Assembly (NCBI GenBank): GCA_963971305.1
Contig: OZ020313.1
Span: 19,665,260 to 19,729,259 of the forward strand
Direction of reading: 5' to 3'
Origin: Arcuatula senhousia
Taxonomy: Eukaryota; Mollusca; Bivalvia; Mytilida; Mytilidae
Length of the DNA stretch: 64,000 nucleotides
Numbering within the stretch: the first letter of the stretch is position 1; the number at the start of each line of letters is the position of its first letter. A model generated the notes under the pieces. That model was not told where the DNA came from. It made no database searches and saw only the letters and a program-made list of their open reading frames with translations. The position numbers and the translations under genes are program-made. Below, one piece after another: positions 9,194 through 20,033 of this stretch.

Positions 9194-10384
9194 TTACATT
9201 CCATAAATGAGTATTATAAGAAAACTCAAACAAAGTGCAAAGTTAACATACAACATAATCTTAAGTGTGTTGTTTATTTTCTTGTCTAAAACTTTCCATG
9301 TTATATTATCCACGTATGAGTCGGCCCTTACACTCTCAAGCGGTAGGTTTTGCATGTAATCAAAAGGAGCGAAACACATCTGAAGCAGATATGGTGGGCG
9401 AGCAGTTTCCTGTTTGTTTTGAAAGCAAATGCTCATCGAAACTACAAAAGCTGAAAGACCACTAATTAAGATTTGTGAACCGACAACAAGTGAAAAGTAA
9501 GAAATTGTGAGAGAAGAAGCAGGCATCGACTGGTCTACAAGAGTCAAATATACTATCATTGTTAAGAATTGAGACATGCAAAATCCAAGTTTCTCACCAC
9601 ATTCAGTGGGAATAATTGTTGACATTGTGTTTAGAAACATCAGAATTAGAAAAGGGAAAACGGTTGTTAAAAAGTGGTATTGCGATCTTCGTTTCAATGT
9701 TATCTGGTATTTGATTCCAGTATAAAATATTGACTTATCAACATAATTTTCATATTGATATGGTTCGGACGACAAATTTGTGATCTCCCATTCGCCATTT
9801 TCTAAAAAATGACTGGTTGATATTTCAATGGCTGGTTTTCCTGGTTTCAAAATAAAATCCCGTCCATCGTGATACCAAGATTCTATTCGAATAGAGCAAT
9901 TCTGTTCGTCAAACGGAAATTGTGATACGTCAACAAAACATGACGTCATCAGTTCTGATGATGGAAACCATGTCATAAATCCATTGGAATTAACGTTGAC
10001 ATATTCCCCGTCATTAAACTGGCTTATACGCATGTGACTTACACTATTCACAACAAAAACATCCGGTACCCATAGATCCTTAACTTTCACTGTCATCCGG
10101 TCTATGTCACTATTGTTGCTTTTGTCCCACTTAAAAATGGCATCATACCAAGTTATCATCCAAAAGACGGATGTGGTTAATTTTTGAGCTTTTTCCTCTA
10201 CGCTTTGAAGTGCCATAACGTAGAGGGATACGTTCACTGTCAATGAAGTATTTCCACTTAATTTAGGAACTGCATCCAGGTTATAATTGTCCAACAGTTT
10301 GTTTTTCAAATCTCGGTTTCTATTATAGTGGGATAACGTACAAGATGAACAGACACAAATGACTAGAAGTATAAAGGATAACAT
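9194..10384 (-). CDS. Nicotinic acetylcholine receptor-like Cys-loop channel subunit
   Basis: A complete single-exon ORF of 396 residues. Residues 1-18 form a signal peptide. The extracellular ligand-binding domain has WMITWYDAIFKWD, VPDVFVVNS and the diagnostic Cys-loop C149-x13-C163 (CFVDVSQFPFDEQNC). M1 is about 237-259, M2 263-286 (begins GEKLGF), M3 293-320; a short ~50-residue cytoplasmic loop follows, and M4 is 373-395. The vicinal Cys pair of alpha subunits is absent from the loop-C region (205-225), so it is a non-alpha type subunit that would need a partner for a classical acetylcholine site. Predicted role: a plasma-membrane ligand-gated ion channel subunit. The intracellular loop is short for the family. 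It sits between two truncated PLEs facing it, has no introns, and may be a retrocopy-derived member of an expanded bivalve family (inference). Ligand is unknown. Confidence 0.92.
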   Translation of the reverse strand: MLSFILLVICVCSSCTLSHYNRNRDLKNKLLDNYNLDAVPKLSGNTSLTVNVSLYVMALQSVEEKAQKLTTSVFWMITWYDAIFKWDKSNNSDIDRMTVKVKDLWVPDVFVVNSVSHMRISQFNDGEYVNVNSNGFMTWFPSSELMTSCFVDVSQFPFDEQNCSIRIESWYHDGRDFILKPGKPAIEISTSHFLENGEWEITNLSSEPYQYENYVDKSIFYTGIKYQITLKRRSQYHFLTTVFPFLILMFLNTMSTIIPTECGEKLGFCMSQFLTMIVYLTLVDQSMPASSLTISYFSLVVGSQILISGLSAFVVSMSICFQNKQETARPPYLLQMCFAPFDYMQNLPLESVRADSYVDNITWKVLDKKINNTLKIMLYVNFALCLSFLIILIYGM

Positions 10385-11091
10385 TTTTAAAAGAAATAAG
10401 GTAGTCCTGTACTGATGTTTTCACACTTAATCATTGCTAAAATGCACCAGACATTGAAAGCAAGATGCAATTTACAGTGTTCGTTTTTTTGTGTCATTTA
10501 TTGTCGAGAAATTTTGTAACTACCTAGCCATTTAAGACAATTTGATATCTACGTATAATTTATCAATAGTTTAACCTTTTTAATCACTTCAATCGCGATA
10601 TGCTTACTATTAAAGAGCACAAATCTTATAGTGCCGTGCATTTAAGCGAATACCAAAGATATTGGACTTCTGCCCAATATTTTTGGTCAATTGATTTAAA
10701 TTGTCAATGCTCATGCATGCTGTATTAGATAAGAATAGTGCAGTGCAAATGTTTAAATTTATCTTACCCCAATCTTTGAATTATGTAATGACATGTGAAT
10801 AGGTTCAGAACATGTGACCAATTTAAAAGAATTGCTAACAGGCTAAGCAATGGCCTTTTAAACTGTTCAACATACGATTAAATTATTATCTATTAGAATA
10901 ATAAATTCTGTAATCTGCATATATAAAGCAATAAAAATAGTTTTATTCTCTTTTTTAAATATTACTGAATACAATTGCATGTATGTCCCGTCAATGAAGC
11001 AATATCAATTAAAATGTAACGGGGTGAGAGTCAACAGCATGTTTTTTTTTCAAATTCAGTTTGACAAAAAAATGTCTCCTTTTAAGCTCTC
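10385..11091. other. Upstream flank of the receptor gene
   Basis: About 700 bp of AT-rich DNA containing the 5' side of the receptor gene. No clear TATA box, ORF or repeat could be assigned. Confidence 0.5.
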
Positions 11092-11310
11092 CTGACCCTT
11101 CGGTGAGCTATTGTCATCACTTGGTGTCCGTCTTCCATAAACTTTTTAAAACGTTAACTCTTATGACACTATAAGTCCAATTGCAACCAAATTTGGTACG
11201 GTTGTTCTTTGGCATAAGGCTCTTAGAACTAATGTGGATATTTTTTATTCGTCGTAAAACATGAAAAATTTACATTGCATATTGTTAAGTACAACAAGAT
11301 CTACAAAATA
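11092..11310 (+). repeat. Dispersed repeat family B, fragment
   Basis: Begins AGCTCTCCTGACCC, then GTCATCACTTGGTGTCCGTC and the CAACCAAATTTGGTA box. It is the 5' part of the family seen fully at 21673-23533. Confidence 0.65.
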
Positions 11311-11841
11311 TGTAATAGACGATATTGAGATGTGGAATAAGTGTACGCGACTCAACAAACATAAACAAACAACAATTCAAAAAATCACAACGGAAAATAG
11401 CAAACAGTCTTCAACATGAGCATAGGTCACTGCTTACCGTCTTGCATTGGCCCAAGACTTATAAACAATACAAAAGTATCAAAACAAATCCCTAAATCAT
11501 CAAGGAAAGACCCAATTCTTGACATAAAACAGTTAACACAGAATGACAAGGAAAAACAAAGGCTTTGGCAAAGTTTCCTGGCTTAGGACAGGCACATATA
11601 AAATGTGGCGGGGTTAAACTACTTTTTTGGATCAAACCTTCCCCCTATTGATAAGCTTTCACAAAGCATACATATAAAACACACTGTAAAACTCAATCGA
11701 CAATAGTTCAATTCAACAAGAGAGAACCTAAGACAAAATACTGTACGAAAACAACAAGACAAGGAGGAACTCTCTTGGGAACACTCGAAGTTACTGACAA
11801 CTAGCTAAGAAACATTTATCAATTGATGTAAAAGAATCAAA

Positions 11842-12331
11842 TATACTCTTCAAAAAAACTTACGCATAGATAGAAAATTCCCCGTTGGTTTAATGCAAAT
11901 TGAAACATTTTCAAAATATTATTGCCGAGCTGTTCTGCAACCGATTTTGACGAAATAAAATCCAGTAAAAAGAAAACAAAATGAAGATTGTTTGATTAAT
12001 TTAGACCAAAATCCCAACTTCAATGGTTTTTAAACCATTGTGAGTAGAACACGACTAATGGTTTTCGCGGAAAACTTTGCATTGATTTAAACGGGAAATT
12101 GAATCGTAAAATGTTCACTTGAGTTCTACTTGCAATATCTTAATAAGCAGCGATGTTACGATTTTACTCAAAATTAAACAAACCATCTCTATTTTTGTTT
12201 TCTTTTGACTGGATTTTATTTCGTGAAAATCGGTTGCAGAACAGCTCGGCAATAATGTTTTGAAATTGTTTCGATTTGCATTAAACCTACGGGGAATTTT
12301 CTATCTATGCGTAACTTTTTTGAAGAGTATA
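11842..12331. mobile_element. TA-flanked MITE, 486 bp, ~155-bp TIRs
   Basis: TIRs start TACTCTTCAAAAAAAC at 11844 and end at 12329 in its reverse complement, with TA on each side. Arms are ~155 bp, near-perfect, separated by ~170 bp. TIR length and the TA duplication suggest mobilisation by a Tc1/mariner-type transposase. It lies in the 3' region of PLE copy B. PLE copy A carries the uninterrupted equivalent near 8360. Confidence 0.8.
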
Positions 12332-12439
12332 CATCAGTTCTAAATCCGACACCCCACGTCAAAACAATGAATGATTTAGAGTTGTATCACCACACAGAAC
12401 CGATATAAATAATACAGTGGATACAAAGTGAAAATTTAA

Positions 12440-13830
12440 CGTTTTAAAGTTACTATCAAGCTATCAATATTTCTGCCAAAACATACCAAATGCAAAGATT
12501 TTACTAAAACATTGAATTCGTATCCTGTTTTCAAAAGGTTTGTAAGCCAGTTTTTAATTTCCATAAGGTTGTTTTTGAATTTTTGTGCTTTATAAACTAC
12601 ATTGCTATAAAAAACAGGATGAGATATTCCTTTAACAATCAGAAATCTACGTGTACAATCAAATTTTTCGATGAGATGTCCATATTTATGTGCAAATTTT
12701 GTAAAAGATTTGACTAATTTGTGGTAACGGTAACCTTATTTTAGCAGTTTTTCTGTAATAAACCGGTTTTTATCATTAAAATCAGTCACATCACTGCAAA
12801 TGCGAGCATACCTGACTAATTGTGAAATGTATACCCCGTAAGCTGGAGCTAATGGTACGTTTCTTTCAAGAAACGAAAAATCAACTATTAGGAATGAAAA
12901 GTCACCCCGTTTATCATATACTTTAGTGTGTAATCTACCATTGATAATGCTTAAGTCCAAATCTAGAAATGGACATATACTGTCGGTCGAGTTTGCTTTA
13001 TTTAGGGGTAATTCTTTAGGATATATATCATTTATTAAATTTGAAAATGTGGGGTTGCTTAGAGCAAGTATGTCATCTAAGTACCTATATGTATTGTTAA
13101 AAGATTCGATAAGGTGGTTTTTGTTTGGGTCTTTTTGTAGCTTGGCCATAAACTATGATTCGTAACAATATAAAAAAAGATAAGCTATGAGTGGAGCACA
13201 ATTGGTTCCCATTGGAATACCAATGACTTGGCGATATATTTGTTTACCGAACCGGATGTAAATATTATCTAAATACAAATGACAACAAAGTTCCAGACAA
13301 TAAATTTTGCTACGCCTGACGCGCGTAAGAAAGTTTTATGCAGTAATAACTTCTATGTCGGTCGAATTAACATAACTTTTGTGGGTTTCGTTACTAAAAA
13401 ACGATTTACTAAATACTTGCGACACTTTAGAACAGATGTAGTCACTTTTAGATTTGTCAAAGCACCATTTAATTAAATATTCAAATTTCTTTTTGATAAG
13501 ATTGTGAGGTAGATTAGTATATAAAGTGGAAAAGTCATAGCTGTCTACGGATGGAAAAGTATTTTCAAATGCCCGAAGTTTGTCTAAAACATCAAGAGAA
13601 TTTTTAACACTCCAAAAATGATTTATTCCACTATTTTCGAAAATTTTATCAATCACAGTATCGGATGATAAATTCTTTCATTGTACTTAAAGCAAGAGAC
13701 AAGACTTTAGAAATATTGGTTAAGGAACATTGACTTGATGCAGAGATAAAGCGGGCTTTATATGGGTTTTTGTGTAATTTAGGTATCCAGTACATAGTAG
13801 AGTCAACGTTGTAGGAAATTTCCTTTTTGG
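12440..13830 (-). pseudogene. Penelope-like reverse transcriptase (decayed)
   Basis: Motifs in order on the minus strand: PKLHKNPYKARFI (13800), SYDFSTLYTNLPHNLIK (13530, the first catalytic Asp), IYIRFGKQIYRQVIGIPMG (13240-13200), TYRYLDDILAL (13075, catalytic YLDD), FLDLDLSIINGRL, then the C-terminal GYRYHKL region. A frameshift lies near 13670; stops are seen at about 13337, 13155 and 12737. PLE RTs copy element RNA by target priming. No GIY-YIG nuclease is present in this truncated copy. Confidence 0.87.
13273..13326 (-). mobile_element. 54-nt in-frame insertion from the hammerhead retroelement end
   Basis: This block is identical to 18560-18613, the terminal part of the hammerhead-bearing element, and sits between codons for NFL and LDNIYIRFG of the PLE RT. 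It contains the 3' portion of the ribozyme (from stem III onward) and its downstream tail. Its length is divisible by three and it has no stop. Confidence 0.7.
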
Positions 13831-14280
13831 GGTTATTCCCCTAAGAACGTCAAAATTGACAATTTTCACAGCATTTCTCTTTACATCAAAAATGTTAACT
13901 CCCTTGACACCTAAAGTCCAATTGAAACCAAACTTGGTATGATTTTTTAGCAATAGATGTATAGAACTGATTTGAGGATTTTTGATGGTTTGTAAAACTT
14001 TGCTGCCCTGGCTAAATATAGAGCATAGGGGTAAATTGTAGTTTCTACTAATTACTCAAAAACGGTGACATATTTTTGAATTTTGATTGAGAACAAAAAG
14101 TGATCACCATCTGTCCTGAAATTTCCAACAACACGTGAAAGAGTTATTGCCATTTTATCTTGATTTTTATGAATTTTGCACTTACAAAAATGTATAAAGC
14201 TCAGTATCTTAAAATTTGTTAAAGGACCGAATTGATATTCCGGAAGCATAATAATAATGATACACACTAAGATGCATAGA
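13831..14280 (+). repeat. Dispersed repeat family B, internal fragment
   Basis: Shares GTTAACTCCCTTGACACC, CCAATTGAAACCAAACTTGG, GCTAAATATAGAGCAT and TTACTCAAAAACGGT boxes with 21780-23400. Truncated at both ends. Confidence 0.6.
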
Positions 14281-15800
14281 ACTGTAACGTTAAATACTTA
14301 AAATCTTTAACTCTTTTCTTATTGAGGATGCTGTTTTAAAGTAATGACTCCATTGCAGTCTCTATTACAGCCCCTGGGTTTTATTTCTTACGAAGAACAA
14401 GTAGTATTAAATCATGGAGTGATGAATAAAAAGGGAGTGTATTCTATTGGTCATACAGTTCATACAAATTTATGGCAGTTGTGTTTTACATGTGTGTTAT
14501 ATGTATGGTCTCATGTTCTTTTGCTTTATATCCTTTTATAAAATATTTCGGTGAGTTTTATTGTAAATATTTGTAAGGATCAATCTGATATGCATTGGTT
14601 AATTTAAGCGCGCTATTTTTTGAAACTAGAAAAACTGTGAGCCACTGCTCACAAAAATATCCCACATCCCGCTGGTCCAATTGAATGAAAACCTTATATA
14701 AAACGTCCACATCTACAATTTGTCACAGTGATTGCGTGAAAGTTCCATGAAAATATATTTAGTTACTTAGGATGAGCTGTGGATAAGGGATGGGTACTGC
14801 CTTGTCGTAAAATGGCTAAGTCTATCTTTTGCTATAAGAAACCACAAAAGTCCATTAGATCATGTTTTTTTTAAAGTGCACATCAACCAATACGTCATAA
14901 TGATTACGTGAAAGTTTTATGAAAATCATTTAAGGTGTTTAAAAGAAGCTGTTAATAAGAGATGGGTTCAACCTTGTCGCGTAATGGCTAAGTTTTTATC
15001 TATCAGAAATCACCAAAATCCATCAGATCGTGGTTTGAAGTTGCGCATCTACAATATTTCAAATTATTGTGTGAAAGTTATGTCAAAATTTATTATTTTA
15101 ATGCAAAGAAAAGTTGCAGAAGCAGAGGTACCAATGGGGCATCCGAATGTCAAAATCCTGAAGAGCAGAAAAAATACCAGTAAACAGAAAAGAGATGGGT
15201 ACCCTCAGGTGTATTGGGCGGAGGGACAGACACCCATACTACTATTTAACAACCACTTTTAAGTAGGATTTATAAATAAAGTAAACACACATACATTTAC
15301 CTATGAACTTCTTTAACTAAAAACCAGCCAACCAGTTTAGAGCTGGACTCAAATGCGCTGTATATGGATTTTGAAAAGTCAGGCGATTGATATATTTGAG
15401 ATTAGCGTGTACCATTAATTCAATGAATAAAATATTGTTGTTGGGGTTTTTTTCTTTGTTGTTTTTTTTTTCTTTGTAGAAATGTATACAATTTAAGAGA
15501 CTATTTATTAAATGTTTAAATATTTTGATCGGTTTAGTTTATAAATAAACTGATACCATTCAAAAATCAACAGATGAATGATAACTCGTGATGTTTATTG
15601 AAATCTGATTGTTTTAAATGTTTTAAACAATTGAAGCTTGTATGCCTTGAGTAGTCATGTGGGTAAGATCTAGTCGTTATTGTTCTGCAATATAATTGAT
15701 GATGTGTAATCTTAATTTAAGTAATTAAATCTTGTTGGAATTCCCCACACAGGTTCGTTCATATCTAATTTCTTATAAATCTGCTGCTTCAAACCATTTT
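14281..15800. other. No gene; degenerate tandem repeat at 14660-15210
   Basis: Three diverged units of ~190 bp share GTGAAAGTT-ATG-AAAAT, GATGGGT and AATGGCTAAG boxes. The rest is AT-rich with no supported feature. Short ORFs here are fortuitous. Confidence 0.5.
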
Positions 15801-16042
15801 TTAAAATTAATAAGATCCATTTGGAAGCATCAAATAAAGCAGGTAAGATTTATTTACGTTTAAAGGTCATGCTTGTTTATGACAATAGTGAAAGTGTTGT
15901 ATTTGTTCGTAGGCGTAAAAACTACAAATTCACATTGAAGTTTGGACGTCTTTTCCACTTGAAAATTTCTATAGTTTCTGGATACCTGTCTTTGAAAAAA
16001 AAATCATATCTCAAAGTAAATGCGCTTCACTTAAATATTGAC

Positions 16043-16059
16043 TTTTTTTATTTTTTTAG
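16043..16059 (+). other. Probable 3' splice acceptor of a 5'-UTR intron
   Basis: A polypyrimidine tract (T-run) ending in TTTAG at 16059 lies 58 bp before the start codon of the TRIM-like gene. This suggests a 5'-UTR exon upstream. The donor was not located. Confidence 0.5.
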
Positions 16060-16117
16060 GTGCATGCATTATTTCAACGAATCTTCAACTAACAAGAGTT
16101 CTAAATATAAATAGAAA

Positions 16118-17602
16118 ATGGAAAAGTCAGTCACATGTACGCTACACGAAAAAATACTCGATTATTATTGTCCTCGACACGATGAAGTGTTATGTGAACT
16201 CTGCACACAAGAAAGGCACGAGGGTTGTCGTAACCTTGTTGACGTAATAGAAGCCGCGAAAGACCAAGAACTGGCGGAATTTGACGAAGTTAAACGATTA
16301 AAAACGGAAATGGAGGAAACAATTTCAAAATACATTGAAGATCAAAGAGAAAACAAGGTAAACATTGATAAACAAAAGGAGAGTATTATTACAGAAATCC
16401 GAAGTTTTAAAGAAAAGATTAACGAACATTTAGATAGACTTGAAAAAGATTTAATGGATGAACTGTTAGAAACTCACGTAAAATTATCAAACGAGATTCA
16501 CACGACTATTAAGGAACTAGAAATACGAATGTCAAAGTTCAAATCACTAAATAAATATCTGGACAATGTAGAGGAGAACAAAAGTCAAGAAGACAACTTC
16601 GTCATGACAAAGTTAGCTAAAAGAGAATTTGGCAGGCTTAGTAAGCAAATACATTCACTTTTGAAAGGAGTGGTACAGTCAAGTTTAGAATTCGACGTTT
16701 GCCCAGAAGCAGAATTACAGGTCCTTGATATTGAGTTATTGGGGTCTATTGCAATATCAGAAAAACTATCATCACTTTCATTGCCAAACGCCAAGAACGA
16801 TTTAAAACTTAATTTGTATCAAGCCCGAAATATTGCCGACATAAATCTAAAGCTCAAAAAAGAAATTCGAATAAGACACAAATCAGAACTTTCCGTTCAG
16901 AAATGCGTATTGCTACCAAATAACAAGTTTTTATTTGCTGATGAGAAAAACGAAAGACTTGTAGTTCATGATGAAGATGGCAATCATCACCATGACATTA
17001 GCGTATCTGACAAACCTTTCGACGTCACTGTTATAGATTCGCGTCGAATTGCTGTGACCTATGGTAGAGGGAGACACGTAGAAATCTTAGACATCGAGAA
17101 ACACAAATGTGAACGCATAATTAAAACGGGCAACGACTGTTGGGGAATAACTTTCCGCGATGGAAATCTGTTCGTGGTTGTTTATCGAAAGGGGATTGAG
17201 GTCATAAGTTTAGTAGGGGAGATAATAACAATTATACCTGTTAACGTTGATCACGTGTTTTATCTCGCTTTACACTGTGATAAAATATATTTTACAGATT
17301 GGGCGGAAAATACTGTAAATTGTTGTGATTTCACCGGTAAAGAAATTTGGTGCTACGCATACGATAACGTTGTTTCTGAACAAGGAATCGTAACCGATGC
17401 GGACGGCAATGTCTACATGGTCGGATATCGAACAAATAATGTAATGGTCACCTCTCCCGATGGTCGAAGGTATACAATATTGCTAACCGGTGATGCTGAT
17501 GGCCTAAACTGGCCAACCGGACTTTTCTATGACATCCACGGTAATAGGCTGTTACTGTGTAATGAAACGGATGGATTTGCTGCACTGTATAATATTCAGT
17601 GA
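16118..17602 (+). CDS. B-box / coiled-coil / beta-propeller (TRIM-like) protein
   Basis: 494 residues in one exon. The start is chosen because TAG lies in frame two codons upstream. Residues 7-37 are a B-box zinc finger: C7-x2-H10, C18-x2-H21, C26-x2-C29, H34-x2-C37. Residues ~60-190 are a charged coiled coil (EVKRLKTEMEETISKY, SFKEKINEHLDRLEKDL). Residues ~255-494 contain repeated short beta-strand blocks (DEKNERLVVHDEDGN, DADGNVYMVGYRTNN, LFYDIHGNRLLLC) typical of an NHL-like six-bladed propeller. There is no RING domain, so it would not itself be an E3 ligase. Bivalves carry many such proteins, thought to act in signalling or innate immunity; the specific partner is unknown. The propeller would be the protein- or RNA-binding part (family knowledge). 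Confidence 0.9.
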   Translation: MEKSVTCTLHEKILDYYCPRHDEVLCELCTQERHEGCRNLVDVIEAAKDQELAEFDEVKRLKTEMEETISKYIEDQRENKVNIDKQKESIITEIRSFKEKINEHLDRLEKDLMDELLETHVKLSNEIHTTIKELEIRMSKFKSLNKYLDNVEENKSQEDNFVMTKLAKREFGRLSKQIHSLLKGVVQSSLEFDVCPEAELQVLDIELLGSIAISEKLSSLSLPNAKNDLKLNLYQARNIADINLKLKKEIRIRHKSELSVQKCVLLPNNKFLFADEKNERLVVHDEDGNHHHDISVSDKPFDVTVIDSRRIAVTYGRGRHVEILDIEKHKCERIIKTGNDCWGITFRDGNLFVVVYRKGIEVISLVGEIITIIPVNVDHVFYLALHCDKIYFTDWAENTVNCCDFTGKEIWCYAYDNVVSEQGIVTDADGNVYMVGYRTNNVMVTSPDGRRYTILLTGDADGLNWPTGLFYDIHGNRLLLCNETDGFAALYNIQ

Positions 17603-18046
17603 AACAAAGCATGACCGTGTCAGTCAGTGCAACTTATTTTGTTTGAATAGATACTTTTTTGTAATTGATTGTAAAAAAATGTTTTGAAGCCTTCGATATC
17701 TTAAATCTACCTTACTCTGTTAAAGTATCAGGGTCATTGAATATTCATCTTAAATTATTTTTCATCTATGGATTTAGTGTTGATCAAGCTAAGATTGGCA
17801 TGAAATTTTAACACATACATGACAAGTCACATACCCCGACAAATTGGATGTTTACATTTAAATTTGTTGTTTGTTGAATGGTGAAATTTATAATGAAACA
17901 AAGCATGGACTCAAGCACATTTAAATGAAGCGCATTACCGCTTCATTTTGTAAATGTGCACGAAGTTCCTCGCTTTAACACACCATTAAAACATTTCGTT
18001 AAAATATTTACACAAGTTTAAAATGCATCATTCATATCTTTATACC
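17603..18046. other. 3' flank of the TRIM-like gene
   Basis: AT-rich sequence; no strong polyadenylation signal or repeat recognised. Confidence 0.4.
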
Positions 18047-18557
18047 CTCGCTTCGAAGAAGAGGGGGTAAACTGTTTTACCCTTGTCCGTCCGTCCGTTC
18101 GTTCGTCCGTCCGTCTGTCCGTAACATAATTTCCATCACAGTTTTCTTAGCAACTACATGACGCAGAGGTCTGATATTTTGAGTATAGCTTTCTCCTTTA
18201 ATACCATATGGTGTATACCGATTTCATGTTCTTAGGTCAACTACTTCCTGTTTACCGAATACTTTAGTTTTTACACATAGTGTACATACATTCAAAACTA
18301 TCGTCACAGTTTTCTCAGCAATTACATGACGCAGAGGTCTGATATTTTGCGTATGTTTACCGAATACTTTGATTTTTGCACATAGTGAACATGAATACAC
18401 AATTTTCGTCAAATTGTTCTCAGCAACTACAAGAGATAGAGGTCATATATTTTGTGTATAGCTTTATCTTATAGTCCCATATGGTGTATAGCGATTTTAT
18501 GTTCCTAAGTCAACTACTTCTTGTTTACCGAATACTTTGATTTTTTTGCACATAGTG
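18047..18557. repeat. CCGT-rich repeat with three internal units
   Basis: Starts ATACCCTCGCTTCGAAG, then a CCGT/CGTT microsatellite (18087-18122), followed by three diverged copies of a unit containing TTCT-AGCAACTAC, GACGCAGAGGTC and CTTCCTGTTTACCGAAT. It is cut off at 18557 by the hammerhead element. Related boxes occur at 22903-23030 and 25130-25260. Confidence 0.6.
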
Positions 18558-18890
18558 AAATACAAATGACAACAAAGTTCCAGACAATAAATTTTGCTAC
18601 GCCTGACGCGCGTTTCGTCTATTCAAGACTCATCAGAGGCGCTCTACCAAAAATATTGAAAATGCCAAACACTGTATGAATATAAAGAGCATAGAACAGT
18701 ATAACCAAAAATATCAAACTGGGGAACCAAATTATTACTAAGATATTCAACCTATGTCTGGGGTAGGAAGAAACTTAGGGTTTAGACAATTTTGAAATTT
18801 AGACGGATAATTTAAAGCTTTGATGTATTCTCCAACTCAAAAGTGAAAATGAATGCAAAATTTTCGTCAAAGTACTATTAACAAATCGAA
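18558..18890 (-). mobile_element. Hammerhead-bearing retroelement end (PLE/retrozyme-like)
   Basis: Starts sharply at 18558 against the preceding repeat. It carries an intact hammerhead ribozyme at 18599-18642 and then ~250 bp of non-coding sequence. No ORF. PLEs of many animals carry such ribozymes, so this is probably a terminal part of a PLE or a derived non-autonomous element. The other edge is uncertain. Confidence 0.6.
18599..18642 (-). ncRNA. Type I hammerhead ribozyme, core intact
   Basis: On the minus strand: stem I arms GCGCCT and AGGCGT; the conserved CTGATGA; stem II GTCT/AGAC with loop TGAAT; GAAA; a minimal stem III (AC...GT with loop GCGC); then the GTC cleavage site followed by stem I. 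All catalytic core bases expected of the hammerhead are present. It would self-cleave after GUC (18605). Confidence 0.85.
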
Positions 18891-19612
18891 TTCGCCAATA
18901 TAAATACAAAACAAAAGGAATGGGAATATTACAAAATTGTTAATAATGCTGGAGCGAGCATGATTTAGTCTTTTTTTTTGTATTCACCTCGTTGATTGAT
19001 GGTCAATTACTTCAGTGTTCTTATTACCTAAAAGTCCAGGAAAATTAAGCTCCATCCAACATTATAATAAAATAGAGTAAAAATGAAATGTTGTTTGTCC
19101 AAAATCCTGCCTTTACAGAATGTTGTTTACAAAAATATCAAATATTCAGGATGCAGGACAGGACTCGAGATTCACTTATAAAAAGTTTTTTTTTCCTTCG
19201 AAAACACAAATGAAGTTAGGATTCTTTTCTGCTTTTAATATAAGTGGTTTTTTTTCTCTTCCTAATCTTTTTTTATTTCCCAATCGATTTTTTTACTCAT
19301 GTGAATGTCAGTTGACAGATCTTCCAAAATATCAAACTTGCAAAATTGTTTGTTATTTACCTTATACCTAACAAATGCTTGATCTTGTACACGTGCACTA
19401 CAATAAAAAATGTTAACCGTGTCCAAACGTGTAGGTTTTATGCTTTTGTGTAATCAGTAGGTAAATAATATCCTCACCAATAAAGTTTTCCAGCAGCACT
19501 CTCACCGTATGTTACGTTCTTAATCATAATACAAAGGAAAATATACTTTACCCAATGTACTGAATTTTACCTTTGATGTGTGCCTTGTAAACGTCTACAA
19601 ACAAGTGCAGTG
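18891..19612. other. No gene recognised
   Basis: AT-rich DNA with T-runs. A short ORF at 19120-19371 is low-complexity and unsupported. Confidence 0.4.
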
Positions 19613-20033
19613 GGTGAGTGAGTTGGTGTGTTATGTCCCTGTAACGCTATATAGGTTATTTAAAGGCGATGAACAATTCAATTCTTTATTTTTCCAATTT
19701 GGCCCCACTGGGGGCATAAGACGGAACATGAAAAGAATGACAAAATGATCATGAAATGATGATGAGAAATGAAATATTGGAGTGGGATATGGGAAACAAA
19801 GGAACAGTAAATTGAAAAGACCACAGAAAAGAGAAGAGGTGGGCAGAGGCAATAAAATTAGCCTATGTGGTGCACTACTTGCCGGTCCACAAAGGCCCGG
19901 ATCTTTTACGTTCGTGAAGCGGTGTGGCCCTCTCCAAACACGTTGGCCCACTATTGTTTGCGACCAGATTTTCCTCATATATAGACTGACGACTTCGGCA
20001 TTCATTGTGACCGGATGTCAGGTTTCTTAGCGC
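19613..20033 (+). repeat. Dispersed repeat family A, copy 1
   Basis: GTGAGTGAGTTGGTG start, ACGCTATATAGGTT, the GATGATGAGAAATGAAAT region and GTGGTGCACTACTTG box match copies at 25895-26369 and 59240-59665. The 3' end is diverged. Confidence 0.75.

Larger units (their letters stand above)
11320..13830 (-). mobile_element. Penelope-like element copy B, truncated and nested
   Basis: On the minus strand it begins inside RT (IPKLHKNPYKARFI near 13800), runs through the RT and a 3' non-coding region to about 11320, ending with the same CGCGTACACTTATTCCAC block as copy A. A 486-bp MITE (11844-12329) and a 54-nt insertion (13273-13326) interrupt it. Confidence 0.83.

Noticed and set aside
7873..13830. 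Copies A and B as one large inverted duplication including the receptor gene
   Set aside because: Each copy is truncated at a different point within the PLE and flanking DNA is not shared, so independent insertions are simpler.
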